A stretch of 63,006 bases of DNA from Peribolospora baueri (taxonomy: Eukaryota > Basidiomycota > Peribolosporomycetes > Peribolosporales > Peribolosporaceae): positions 1 through 63,006 of the forward strand of contig JAMDHS010000111.1 of NCBI GenBank assembly GCA_029717555.1, written 5' to 3'. Both the position numbers and the translations under genes were made by a program. The notes beneath the pieces were generated by a model, which was given only the letters and a program-made list of their open reading frames with translations, made no database searches and was not told where the DNA came from. Positions 1 to 11,251 of this stretch are shown piece by piece (positions within the stretch are counted from its first letter, which is position 1; each line of letters starts with the position of its first letter).

Positions 1-2
1 AC

Positions 3-1284
3 TTGGTCGAGGTCGTGGGCGAGCGACCGGGCATCTTCAAATCGGCAAGGCGCATACGTCGCGTCCTCGCCGTCGTTCCGGCAGCGAGCGTGGCGGCTGT
101 CGAAGCTCGGTCGACCCTCATGGCCGTCCCGTCGAACGGGTGGCCTGGGTCATGGAGGGTCTTGACGATGGAAAAGAAAATTCGCAAAGGCCTCTGGGGC
201 GACTATGCCACCGTCCAAGCAAATGTGTGTCCTCGCATCGTTTTTTTTTTTTTTTTTCTCCAGGTCCGGCCAGTATGGATGTTTGAACCTTGCTGACGTA
301 CCTTCCCTTCCTCGCCTATGAACGAACGTGCACATTGTCCCTCGCCTCGGCGCCCGGCACCCGCCCGCTCGCACTTCGATTCATTTAGCTATTGCTTCCA
401 GCACTGTCCAGCTACCCAGCCGGGACGCCCATACCATACCGACTCATCATCACAACGACGACGAAACTGATGAAGCGCGAGTCGGACACGCCAGTCGACG
501 ACAAAGGCAAACCGCTCTTTCCGGCCCCACCGACGCCGTCCGAGGTGGAACTTTGTCTGACCCGGGAGGTGCACATCAAGGCGCGGCACTTAAGACGGGA
601 TAAGTCGGACACCGTCGCCGTGCTAGGGGGTAAGGGCAGCTCGGCCGAAGGCATGGTCATGAATCCGGCCGACGATCAGTGGGTCCCCAGCGACCATGAC
701 AACGGCCGTGGCGTATGGAAGCGCGAGGTCGAGTTGAGGTCGAGTTTCGTACTCTCTTGCCCAGCCACGTTCAACACCGTCCTGCTCGGCGTTCAGGTCT
801 GTAGTAGATCGAGGCCTTGCTTCTCTCTCAAGTATCGGATGGTTCTTCCGTCCAGTGGCCGACAAGTCGGGTCGGGACAACTGCTGACCTTGGCCTTGCG
901 TTCCTTCTGGCGACGACTCAGTATTCCCTCGAACTTGTCGTGCCGTTCCCCGTGCCGATGAACAACCTTCACAAGCGCACGCCGATCGTCATCTTCGCCC
1001 CCTTCCACCTCTCCATTGAAAAGCCCTCGACGTCGGCCCATGTCGCTATGGACACGAATCCGCCGCCGCCTTCCACAGCCCCGCCTTCTCATCCGTTTGA
1101 CTTCCCTCCGTGAGTACATCATGTGGTCGCGCTCTCATCTGGACTGGTGTAGTCTACGGACGAGATAAACCGGAGCGGGTGATCCGATGGCGGACGAGCG
1201 CTGACGATACGACCCTCGTTGTATCATTATCGTGGCAGGTCGTACTGGGATGGAGACAGCTGGGACGTGGACGAGAAGGAGTGA
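3..1284 (+). CDS. Arrestin-related trafficking adaptor (ART), 5' end outside window
   Basis: Exons read as <3-224, 389-796, 922-1109 and 1239-1284; phases agree at each junction. The protein carries the arrestin fold signature: KKIRKGLWGDYATVQAN at the end of the first visible exon, then LPALSSYPAGTPIPYRL, and a later strand YSLELVVPFPVP. The last intron splits a PPSY sequence (PPxY) that is restored by splicing, near the C-terminus DVDEKE. In fungi, ARTs use PPxY motifs to recruit the HECT ligase Rsp5 to plasma-membrane transporters for ubiquitination and endocytosis; this role is inferred from family and motif. The first intron (225-388) contains a T17 run. The start codon lies upstream of the window. 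Confidence 0.75.
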
Positions 1285-2470
1285 GAAACGGAAAGCGGGA
1301 TGGACGGGGGGGCCTTAAGAAGGGCGGGCACGAGGATGTCGCTTATGGTCGTGAACCGGGGACCGTCTTGCAGCTGCAACGGCGAGAGGAGGAGGTCGTT
1401 GTGTCCGTTTCCCGATCGTACCGACGGGCGGGAAAAAGTTGTGTGCGACATGCTCCGGGAAAGTTTGGTGAACGTTCGTAGGATCCTTAATAAGAAATCC
1501 AGAGTCACAGACCAAGTCATGACGTGCCGGCCGGCGACGGATGTGCTCCTTGCACCGGATCGCCCACCTCGACATCCATTCCTAGCTTTCCATCCCTCCC
1601 TCGGGTCTCCCTCGGATGGATCCCGCCCGACATCGGACAGTTAGCTCGATATATATCGGAATTACCACCCGTCGGCAAACGAGCTTAGCTTAGGGCGGAT
1701 AATCGGATAGGATGACATAACATGACATGGGTTGGGATGGGATGGGATGGACGCGTCGGACGAGCGGGGACGACGGAAGGAGAGAGCTTGCGGACACGCT
1801 TGCTTGACTTAATGGAGTCCAAGGAATAAAGGGTCCAAGCAGGCAACGACGTCGGCGTCGCCCCGTTCCCCCAAAAATACGATAACCTGGATCCGACCGT
1901 CTCCTGAGAGATGAGATGGACGGACGGATGGATGGAGGAGGATCGCCATACGATATTACTCTCTCCATACCTACCAACGCCGTACGGCTACCATGGCTTT
2001 GGCCGGAAACCGAATGCAAACTGAAAAGAGAAAGACCACCGGTCGGTAACGTACGCTACGTGAGGACGTGAGGGGAGCCGCTTACCGACCGGACAGAAGG
2101 CTCAGCCGATGACGACCGCCGACGGCCGGCGGCGATGCGGGATGGCGCAAGGACGGAAAGAGGGCGTCAGCGAGAAGCGAGGTTTCTTTATAGGAGGTGC
2201 CGAGTCGAGGTCTTCCACTGCCAATCCGTCTTCGACGTGAGTTCGGATGAAAGGCGCTTTTAGGGGGACGATGAGAGATTACCATCCATCCACCCGCCCC
2301 ATCCGTCGAGTAGACGCTACTTCTTTCCCAATAGCAGTGCTACTAACGACTGCCTTTTGGAAGAGATTGATTTGCAGAGGAAGTATGCGGTTCGAAAGAT
2401 GGAAGGAAGTACACGATGACCTAAGCCGAGCGGAACCCAAATGCGCTCATTCCCGATGTAGGGCATCGCC
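1285..2470. other. Gene-poor spacer
   Basis: No reading frame here has a recognisable domain or a consistent exon chain. The stretch holds short degenerate repeats of the form gggatgggatgg around 1730-1750. I see no convincing gene. Confidence 0.4.
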
Positions 2471-2478
2471 GCACCCCG

Positions 2479-2515
2479 AGGTCTCACTGGAGCTCAGCCC
2501 TCTTGCAGGTGGGAG
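2479..2515 (+). repeat. Partial copy of a dispersed repeat
   Basis: The stretch containing ggagctcagccctcttg matches, with few differences, the repeat copies at 49193-49310 and 49353-49480. It is a short fragment in the same orientation as those copies. Confidence 0.5.
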
Positions 2516-2750
2516 GTGCGGAGGAGGTAGAGGCAAGGGGAGCGGGGGAGGCACGACGAACGTGAACGGCACTGGTCCTGCCGCTGCTACCAGCGGTGGA
2601 GGTGGTGGTGGCGAAGGTGGGGGAGGCGAAGTGAGGCGAGGAGAAGTCGCGTCGAGCTCCTCGTTTTATTCGAAGGAGTCTTCCCCACCCTGGCCACTCT
2701 CTCCCCTCCCCTGTGGGCTTTCCTCCTCTAATTGCCTTATCTTCCAGATA

Positions 2751-2804
2751 GGGAATGGGGGCGCCTCAGTGGTACCCGTTCCGATCCGTTGGGGGAAACA
2801 CTAG
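2751..2804 (-). repeat. Inverted partial copy of the same dispersed repeat
   Basis: Read on the minus strand this begins gtgtttcccccaac and continues aacgggtacc, which matches the start of the copy at 49353 (gtgtttcccccaacaggtcg, aacgggtacc). It lies in opposite orientation to the fragment at 2479. Confidence 0.55.
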
Positions 2805-3115
2805 GTCGAACCTTGTCGCTTCGCGGTCGTTTTGTGTGCACGTTGTGGTTTGGGCCGCCGTTGCCGCTGAGTGGTTTGTATTGACCCAAGATGGGTTTGC
2901 AACTGAGGTCGCGCGGCAAATAGTAGAAGGTATTAGAAGGTATGAGAGCCCAAGCCGCAGGGTGGGAAAGACCTCTTGAACAAGTCGCTGATGAAGGTTT
3001 TCAGGACAGGTAAGGCGTGTCGTGGAAGCGATGGAGAGGAAGTGATGGAGACAGAGAAGAGAGTAACGAGACGAAGAGAACTGGATCGATTGGTTTGGTT
3101 GTAGTAAGGTGAAGG

Positions 3116-4330
3116 TCATCCTCCAGGGATACTCAGAGTCCCTGTTCTTATATACATAGAATAGGGCTCAGGGGACGAGTAACAATGGGGAGGAGTAATG
3201 GGAAACGAGTGCATCACGTACGCCTGCGCCCGCGTGCATTCGATCCGACCAATGAGGAGAGAGCAATAGGGAGACGCGGGTTTCCCGCGACAAGGCATCA
3301 GTAATGATGGTGCGGAGAGTGTCGGGAAGAGAGACGGCGATTCGACCAGAGTTTGCGCAATCTGTTGAATGTCAGTGCTCGAGGACGTCCCGGTAACGAG
3401 AAAGAATTGCGTCCCCTGGCGGACAAGGAAGTTGTTGTGTTTGGCAGGAGCGTTGCCATGAATGGCGTCCTGTTTGAAAAAAGTGCGCATGATCCGACGT
3501 ATGCTTCGACAGTGGTCGTCATTCCAGGCCAGCAGAAGTGACGCGCAAGGTATGACTGGGTCTTGTCACATCCTGGATGACCAGCTAGTGGACTGTCGCG
3601 AGCTTGCGAAAGGAGGCGCATTCTGAGAGGGTCGCTGGCGGGGACATAAACACGATCCTTGTAGAAGAGGAGATCGCGCTGGTGAGAGTAGTCAGACGGG
3701 CTGTGGCCTAGCTGCTGCGAGATTTTGACGAAGTGCGGGTCTTGTGGCAAGAGTTGACGAATTTCTCGAAGTAGGTCAAGGTCTGCGAGAGATTGACCTG
3801 GATCCGTACTTACTCTTGTCGAAGCCGTTGACCTCGACTTGGATTGGTCGTAGAATCGTTTCCTCGGTTGTGTTCGCGGCCTTCCCCTCTTTCAAGAGGT
3901 CAGCGCGGCGCGTCAATGCATTGGCCCTGCCATTGAGGGCGCCAGGTCGGTACTCGAGCCAATAATGACGAGCGTTGAGCGTCTGAGACCAACGTGCCTG
4001 GTGTCGAGAGAGAACCTTGGAGGTCTCAAGATTCTTGCGATCCGTGATGATGGTGATCGGGTCGTGCAAAGATTCTAGGTAATGTCGCCATAGGCTGACA
4101 CTCGCGACGATTGCTAGAAGATCCTTTTTGCCGACTGTGTAGTTCGGCTCGGCGGGCGAGAGTTTCCTAGACATGAACGCAGTATGGTGGAGGCGATTAG
4201 TCTAAGGATCACGCTGGCTAAGAATGCCCGAGATAGTGCAATCAGAGGCATCGGTTTCCAGAATTGTGCGCCGGTATTGGTGGTGTGTTCTAAGGCCGGG
4301 CTTCTGTGGCCCACTTACCCGCTCAGGTCT
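3116..4330 (-). mobile_element. Ty3/gypsy retrotransposon fossil (RNase H to integrase zinc-binding region)
   Basis: The minus strand encodes pieces of gypsy-type pol in the expected order. There is an RNase H segment (motifs [45 protein letters not shown]), then an HHCC integrase zinc-binding segment (LAGHPGCDKTQSYLARHFCWPGM). It is a partial, broken copy with several breaks; gag, most of the reverse transcriptase and the rest of integrase are not seen. It is clearly older or more decayed than the element at 39.7-44.7 kb. No confident LTR pair was found. Confidence 0.8.
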
Positions 4331-4710
4331 ATAAGTGTGCGAGCATGCCACTCCGCCCGCCGCCGCCACCGCATGAACTGAAGAGACTGTTCCGGGAAGG
4401 AGCGCTATTTTGAAAGAGATCTTCATTTATGAACCCACACAGCGATTCACCGCGCATGCTGATCCGTTTAACTCCGCGCGACGCGGCTCGCGCCGATCTC
4501 GGTATCGTTTTACGCGGCGTGCTTAGGAGGTGGCCAATTGACCCGTGTCGATCAAGGACCGCCGTACCCTCATCCCGTTGCATACCCCTCTGCTTTCGCC
4601 CTCTCACCTAGTCTACCTCACGCTGTTCCGCCTCGTCTCTTGTTGTCAAGTCCTTCTGTAGCTGGGGTTGCTGAGAGCGGCTTGTCTTCCTCCACAAGCC
4701 CCAGTCGAGC

Positions 4711-7700
4711 ATGGGCAGGCGCGGCCACCAGTCGACGAAGATTCCCAACGTCAAGCTTCGCCCTGCTCCGGCTCGCCCTCCTGCCGCTTCTTCTTCCTTC
4801 GCCTCCGATCGATTGGATGTTGCCTGGGACAGGTCGTCCAAGCGGCCACGGATCTCTCTCCCTGCAGACGACAACCCCGGCCGGGATAGAGATGGCGGAG
4901 AGGCAGAGGACGGCCTGGGGTGGATGGAACGCGAGGCGGAGGAGGAGTACAGGAGGGACAATAAGGACTATGATGTTGGAGAAGTGGACCTTGCTCTCAG
5001 CGCAAGGCCGTTGAAGCATGCTGTCGTGTGCTTAACTGGCATCAAGGACGGCAAGGTGAGTTAGTGGGACGACGGCGGCGAAACGATTCACCAGGCGCGA
5101 TCGCTCATCTTTGCGATTGTTTCTTTCAATGCTCTCTCTTTTCCTCATCCTCTATCTTTAACAGTCATCACTGCTTCAGAAAGCCCGCGAAATGGGCGCC
5201 AGGACGGAGAACAACCTCACGGAGGATGTGACGCATCTCATCGCTGAAAAGCCTGGCAGCGAGAAATACAGGGTGTGTGTCGCGGTTATCCTTTAGGGCC
5301 ACCTGGCCTCTGGTGGTCAATCTGCGCGCCAGATCTTCCCTTGCGGTTCACCGCACATAGGCACAGCCGGAGCTCTGACTCGCCTGTTCTATTGGTCTGA
5401 AAACAGTGTGCCGTCATGCTGGGACTCGCCATCGTTACGCCGTCTTGGATCACGGACACCCATGCACTGTGGGTCGAAGGAGAAGATATCGACTTTAAAC
5501 AGGTAAGATTTTCTCCTTGTTTCTTGTCGCCTCTTGTCAGCGCTCACGTGCAGCAGTTCTCTAACTTCACTCCACTTTCCTTGTCCGTATGTTGCACTCC
5601 AAATCTTCCTTCCCGTGTTATCTGCAGTCCATCGAGACCCATCGACTGCCCGCCTTCGCCAATCTTCGCATCTGCTGCACGGGAATCGAGACGTCCTCGA
5701 CGCGGGCCACCCTTTCCTCCGCGATCGCCTCTGCAGGCGGTGTCTACTCTCCTAACCTCGATTTCACAGTGACTCATCTCGTCGTCGCATCTTCACTTCG
5801 ACCTGACGCTGGACAATCCCAAAAGGTCAAGTGGGTGAGGGAGCAGGTGGGAAAGAGGGCGCTTATGGCTAGGACGGCGGCTGCGGGGAGAACCGTCCAT
5901 GACATGTGGAGTGTCAGGATGGTATGGGAGGAGTGGGCGTGGGACTCGATACGTTCCGGTGGTGAGTTTGACGTTCGATTTCACGCGAGCGGGGCACAAT
6001 CCTTTGGACGCACAGACAATTCGTCGACGTGGTTCGGCCGGCACGTGCAGGCTTGCCATCTAAGGATTCTCATATGCATACGTTCGTCCTCGTTCCCCCT
6101 TTCCCCCTTCCTTTCCTTCGATCGTTCAAACAGGCTGCCTTGACGAGGACAAATACGACATCAGCCTGCCCGAGCCGGACAGGAAGGTGTTCCGTAGGCT
6201 CCAAGGTGGGCGGACATTACGCTTCTTTTACTCATTGGCCGAGAGTAAATGGGCCTGTGCTATTGTAGGGACACCATTGTGCTCATTGTCCTGCCGTTAT
6301 GCTTTTTTCCGTGTCAGCGTCTCGGTCATCAGCCCTGTCTCAGAGCGCCCATGTTGGAACGTCGAAGGAAGACTGCTCAGATAAGCATTCCCTCGATCAG
6401 AAGGAACGACGGTCCCCTATATACTCGCCAAACCCTGAGGTCGACGACGACGGGTACGAGGAAGAGCGAGCTCGAGTTCGGAAACGAGCTGATGGAAGCT
6501 CTCATCGGGCGTCCGAACTGATTGGTACGGGTCCAGCGAGCAAGGGCAAAGGACGAGCCAGCGGCGGTGGCGTGGCCGAACTCGTAGACCGGATCATCCA
6601 ATCCAGTCAACGCGGCGTCAACCAACGGGAGACTCTTAGACGCGGCTCACCAGTGCCACCCTCGTCTAGGTTGGCCTCTCAAGGCCATGCGGCGAGATCG
6701 GAAGTGGTGGCAGATTCTGAAACCGATGAAGAGGCTATCAGGTTACTCTCTCCCGTACAGCACGAAGGGGTCCCCGACGAGAGATCGGCGCCATCGTCCG
6801 TGACACCCGCGCCATATACACGAACGGCTCCGGAAATTGCAAACGGCACCAGAAGTTTGTTGGCCAATATGAGCCGTACCCACGCATTCTCCCAAGCTCC
6901 TTCATCGTCGACCGGACCAAGCACAGCGAGAAGGCCCTCTGTCCCTTTGAAGAAGGCCGCTACGACTGCGTTTGACGACGACGATGATGGGGCGTCGGAG
7001 TCAGGACGGCAAGGTGTACGTCCCGACGGTCGCAAGCGGGCCTTTGCAGGCCTCCGCATCGCCCACGCTGGCTTCGAGACGAGGCAGGCGAAGCAGCTCG
7101 AGAACGCGTTACGCGACAATGGCGCAAAGGTTGTTTCGTATTCGCATATCAGCGGGAAAACAACGTCACAATGCGACCCAGACAACATGGGGAAGGGAAC
7201 GGAAGAGCATGGGGAACACGTTGACTACGTTGTCCTCCCGCTTGCTCGGTCAGTAGACGCTCTTGGAGGGTAGTGGCAGCCCTGATCACTTTTTTTTCGT
7301 GTCTAACGGGTTTTGTCTTACTCGAACAGCTCTTCTTCCTCGCCGACTGTGCCACTAGGAGTGCAAGCTGTGACAGAGTATTGGGTAGAGCGGTCATTGT
7401 GGGAAGAGAGGCCTTGCTGCCTTGACGAGTCGTTCGCCTTTACACCATCCCCGCTCACCTTCCCGCTTTCGGGCGCGGAACAGCTCACATTCTCCGTCAC
7501 CTCTCTTGACGAGGTGGACAAACTGCAAGTGCCACGAGCCCTCAAGCTGCTGGGCTGTCGCGTCTCTGATGTGTTTAAGCGCAGAGGCATCTCCGCGCTC
7601 TTGTCGGGTGCGAAGAAGGAGGAGGATAGGAAGGGACTCAAGGTGGAGAAAGCGATGAGTTGGGGCGTGCCCGTCGTCGGGACAGATTGGCTGCGGTGTG

Positions 7701-9088
7701 CGCTTGAGCGAGGAGAGCTCGGTCTGCCTTCCGCGGAGGGGAGCGTGCCAAGCAGTTTACCTTCGTCTCCCGCTCCACTAGAAGTGAGTCGATATTTGTC
7801 TTCCTAGCTCCAATTGTTCGTTTTTTTAACCTGGGCTAATTCTTTTTCCTCAATGCAGCGGGTGGAGCCGCCTGCATCATGGGACGAGCAGGTGTTCCCT
7901 CCGACCCAATCTCAAAGCTTAACTTGGACGTCACAATCTTTGTCGAAAGGGTCGAAGAAACCTTTGGTGCTCGGTCGGCAAAATCCATCGCTATCGCAGA
8001 GCGTGTCTCGCCGACGTTCGTCGGCTATCACTGATTTCACTGAGGCTAGCGAGATCACACCTTCAGCCGGCCGACGAGTGGCCGGAGCACGGGCGAGCGG
8101 GCGTTTTCCAGCGGAGATTCCAGCTGATGAACCACCGCCATTATCGCTGCCATCCTCCTCTCCTACGAACAATCCGACGCATGGAGGAGCCCCAGCAGTA
8201 CACACTTCGTCTGCGCCGGCCACTCCTGCTCGCCAAGACAACGATGCCTCCCCTAACAAGCCTGCTGACGCCGAAGTGGATCATCCCACCCGCGCGGCGG
8301 CCTTGGCCCCTCCAGCACTCCGCAAGTCGTCGGAATTTCTCGCGATTCTGCGAAATAACCGGCTGCAAGCCGAGGACAACAACGGCGGCGGAAATGGAAG
8401 CGTCTTCCACTTTTACGCCGGAGGAGTGGCGGCGCCTTCTTCAGGTCATCGAAGAGCGCCGCGGGCGCCCAGACGCAGTCGTCCGTCCTCCGGCTCAACC
8501 GGCTCGTCACCGCCTCAGAACCGGTCGCCTTCAGATGCTCGCGCCTCGTCTGCATTTGTGAGGAAGCGGCTCCTTGCCCATCCAGTCAGATCAGAAGCAG
8601 GCACAGGGGACGGTGCGTTCTGCGGTTTGGCCGCGTTTGCACGACCAATGGACGCGGCCTTGGACGTAGCGCCCTCCGCTGTACAGAACGGGGAGAACGG
8701 GCAGTATGAGACGACAGGTCTCCGGTCGGAAGATGCTGCGACGGTGGCAGAGGCAGAAGCTAGCCTTCGGATTACGTATGACGACCCTGACGGGACGAGA
8801 GAAAAGGAGAGGCTACTGGCTTTGATTGGGCGGGGTAGGGACCGTGCGAAGAGGGAGAGGGAAGTGGAGGAGATGGGCCCAGGAGGGCTGGGAGCGGAGG
8901 ATGTAGCCATGGCAGGGGAGATCTGCTTCCCCGCCAAGGGGCTTATACCCGTTGGCCAAGAGGAGGAAGACGACGACGACAAGACATGGCCATCGGATGG
9001 CGCCCCGTCGCCAAAGAAACAGACCAGTAGCCGAATCACGGTCCAGTTGGATCGGCGAGACGCACACGGAAGTCCTACGCAGACGTAG
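4711..9088 (+). CDS. Multi-BRCT replication/checkpoint scaffold (TopBP1/Dpb11/Rad4 type)
   Basis: Eight exons: 4711-5055, 5165-5272, 5407-5502, 5628-5961, 6134-6205, 6318-7248, 7330-7783, 7859-9088. All phases agree, giving 1189 aa. Four BRCT domains are visible. BRCT1 (about 105-183) has HAVVCLTGIKDGK and VTPSWITDTHALW. BRCT2 follows (LRICCTGIE, WEEWAWDSI) and ends in LDEDKYDI, typical of Rad4/TopBP1. After an acidic Ser-rich linker come BRCT3 (AFAGLRIAHAGFETRQ) and BRCT4 (VPVVGTDWLRCAL). The C-terminal ~400 residues are low complexity with no clear fold. Dpb11/Rad4/TopBP1 bridges CDK-phosphorylated initiation factors to the replicative helicase and activates the ATR-type checkpoint kinase; the two tandem BRCT pairs here fit that role. 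It is a nuclear protein by inference. Confidence 0.85.
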
Positions 9089-9626
9089 ATGCGCGCGTCT
9101 TTTGTTATGGTGATCTCGTGTACTTTAGCATTTCTCGTCGAGTGGGACCGGGATATCGTTGAGGATGGGGTCGGAATAGTTGCTTGCGCACGGGCTAATG
9201 GGAAGAGGCAGGCAGATAACTATAGGCACGTGACGTCACATCACGAATCCAGTCGAACCGCTTGAGGTCTCATCCTTGTCCCTCGAATACGACCCTACGA
9301 CCCTTCAGTCATTTTTCAGCTCGTTAGGTAGTGCGTGGTGCTCTCTATCGTGGTATTAGGCGACCCAAGATGTACAGAGGTACCATCCAGGTGAAGTTTC
9401 ATTTCCTTATCCTGACTCAGCTGGCTGTGCCCAACAACCGGGATGCTGAGGTGCTGGGAATCGACAATGGCTGCACGAACGATCTTTATTGATGGCACCA
9501 TGTCCTGGCCAGAGCGCTCTAGTTTGGTTTGCTCAGCTCCTCCATACGGTTTTTACTATTAAACTAAATTCAGCTTTGCTCTGCTTTCACCCTCCATCTT
9601 CCCACCCCTTCCGGCAGCCCGGGATC
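9089..9626. other. Intergenic spacer, 3' of the BRCT gene and 5' of the CFAP20-domain gene
   Basis: No coding exon is supported. The stretch 9540-9626 is pyrimidine-rich, as is usual just upstream of start codons in this window, and is the likely promoter and leader of the next gene. Confidence 0.4.
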
Positions 9627-10923
9627 ATGTCCCTTTTCTCTACTACCTGCTCTCATCCTCTCGCGCTCTTTTCCTCTCAAATCGACCCTTCCCTGCCCGA
9701 GGATTCAGCCATCTGTCTGGTACGAGACGACACAGACGAGATCTTGCCCATTAGAAGGGTCGATGACACTGTCGAGGCGCCAGAGGAGAAGAGGAAGCGA
9801 TCAAGATGGGACGTGCGAGCTGCGGGAGCCGGAAATGAATCTGGGCAACCTCAATTCCAGCTCCGAGGAAGGTCGACTATCTCAACGCCAGATGGATCAG
9901 AGACCTCACGGGGTGCTTTGGTTCATCCCGTCCTCCACATACAATCGCCTAGTCCCCGCACCACCTTCATTCGCTCTCCGCCGCTCTGCGCTGATCCAAC
10001 TTCCTCAGCAGCACAGCCAAAGGACCTCCAGATTGAGCTGCCGTTCGTTCATCTCCAGTTCCGACCTATCGGAGGGAGCAGCGCGCGCCCTTTTAGCTTT
10101 GAGGTTGGCATTGTCGACGTGAGGGGAGAGCGGGGCATTATAAGGGTCTCTACATTTCAGGTAAGTCACTGTCGTGTATGTTGCCATGATCCAATATATG
10201 CAGCCCGTGTTGCAGTGGGACTTTGCTCTCGCACGACTTGAAGCGAGATTGGGAGAGCTCTGTTGGAAGAAAGAGAGGAGCCATATGGGGTTGGGGAGTG
10301 CTGTTCGAAGTCATCCTGGGAAGCAACGCGCGCTTCCCTCTTGTTTCAGAAAGCCCGAGGGCGTCGTAAGCCTCCGATCTCCTTACCTCCACTCGCTCAC
10401 AGCGTTCCTGACGTCTGGCCTTTACTTCCCACCACCTGCTTCTTAGAACGAACCAACTTTGTACCCTCCGACGGCCACCGCACCAGCATTGCTACACATC
10501 CCACTCGCCTTGCCGCCCCTACCATCCTCCGATCCTTCCGTGTTGAGTCTATGGAGCACGGTCTCCCTCGATCTCGGCTTTTTGATCCAGTCATTTTCCG
10601 ACCGATCCTTGCTATCCGACCGATGGGCTGAGGCGGAAATCGAACGGCAAGGCGTTTCCGCTGCCTCTCGCTGGAACGACGATATGGCAGAAAAGCCCGA
10701 CCCTCGGCGGACGGTGCGCCTGTCAGGTCTGACACGCTTCTCGCACGTGTCCTTTGTGAAGGTCTACGCCAACTGTCGTCTCCGAAGGCTCTGGTTTACC
10801 AGTGGTCCCGAGATGAGTGGCTCCAGCGCTAATCCCCGTGATGGACCATGGGGCGGATCCGTCACTGGCACGCATGAGAGAAGGGAGTTACCTGTCGAAT
10901 TTGAGCTGTACGGGAAAACATGA
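9627..10923 (+). CDS. CFAP20 (DUF667) domain protein
   Basis: Two exons, 9627-10160 and 10447-10923, 336 aa, phase 0 at the junction. The C-terminal half follows the CFAP20 family closely: LQIELPFVHLQF, PFSFEVGIVDVRG, then VKVYANCRLRRLWFTSG and a closing ELPVEFELYG, which parallels ELPAEFKLYL of animal CFAP20. The N-terminus (MSLFSTTCSHPLALFSSQ) parallels the family start. A ~70-residue Ser/charged insertion (KRKRSRWDVR) makes it much longer than the ~190-aa animal protein. CFAP20 is a ciliary microtubule inner protein and also has a nuclear role. A fungus of this type should lack cilia, so a non-ciliary role is implied but unknown. The 286-nt intron is long for this window, so a missed exon is possible. 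Confidence 0.7.
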
Positions 10924-11251
10924 TTGGAACGCAGTCTACACCGTCCGTCGCTCTTGGGGGTGAAGTGGACGAACGCTTTAAGAAAGAATTACTTCGTACA
11001 TTTCCCTTGTCGGTGCTCATGTCCTGATTTCAATGATATGCAAGGTCGATGGGATGCAAACAGTTGAAGTCGGCGCAAGGAACACTGAAATACGTGCGTC
11101 CCCCCTTGGATAAGGCGGTGAGCGCACGTGATGATTGGCGCGATCACTTCCACGCTCAGGCCACCTGCTGGTCACTTCCACCAACGCCTCTCGTACTCGG
11201 TTCCCTTCGCACAAGACGAATCCCATCCACGCTGAACAGCTCTTGCCGTCT
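10924..11251. other. Intergenic spacer
   Basis: This 328-nt stretch separates the CFAP20-domain gene from the Vps60 gene. It contains no supported exon and presumably holds the Vps60 promoter. Confidence 0.35.

Noticed and set aside
2770-2790. TGGTACCCGTT as a possible LTR primer-binding site
   Set aside because: It starts with TGG, but the following bases do not match a tRNA 3' end I can recognise, and no LTR end directly precedes it.
2247-2804. 185-codon Gly-rich plus-strand frame
   Set aside because: Composition comes from GGA/GGT low-complexity DNA; it has no domain, and its end overlaps a dispersed repeat.
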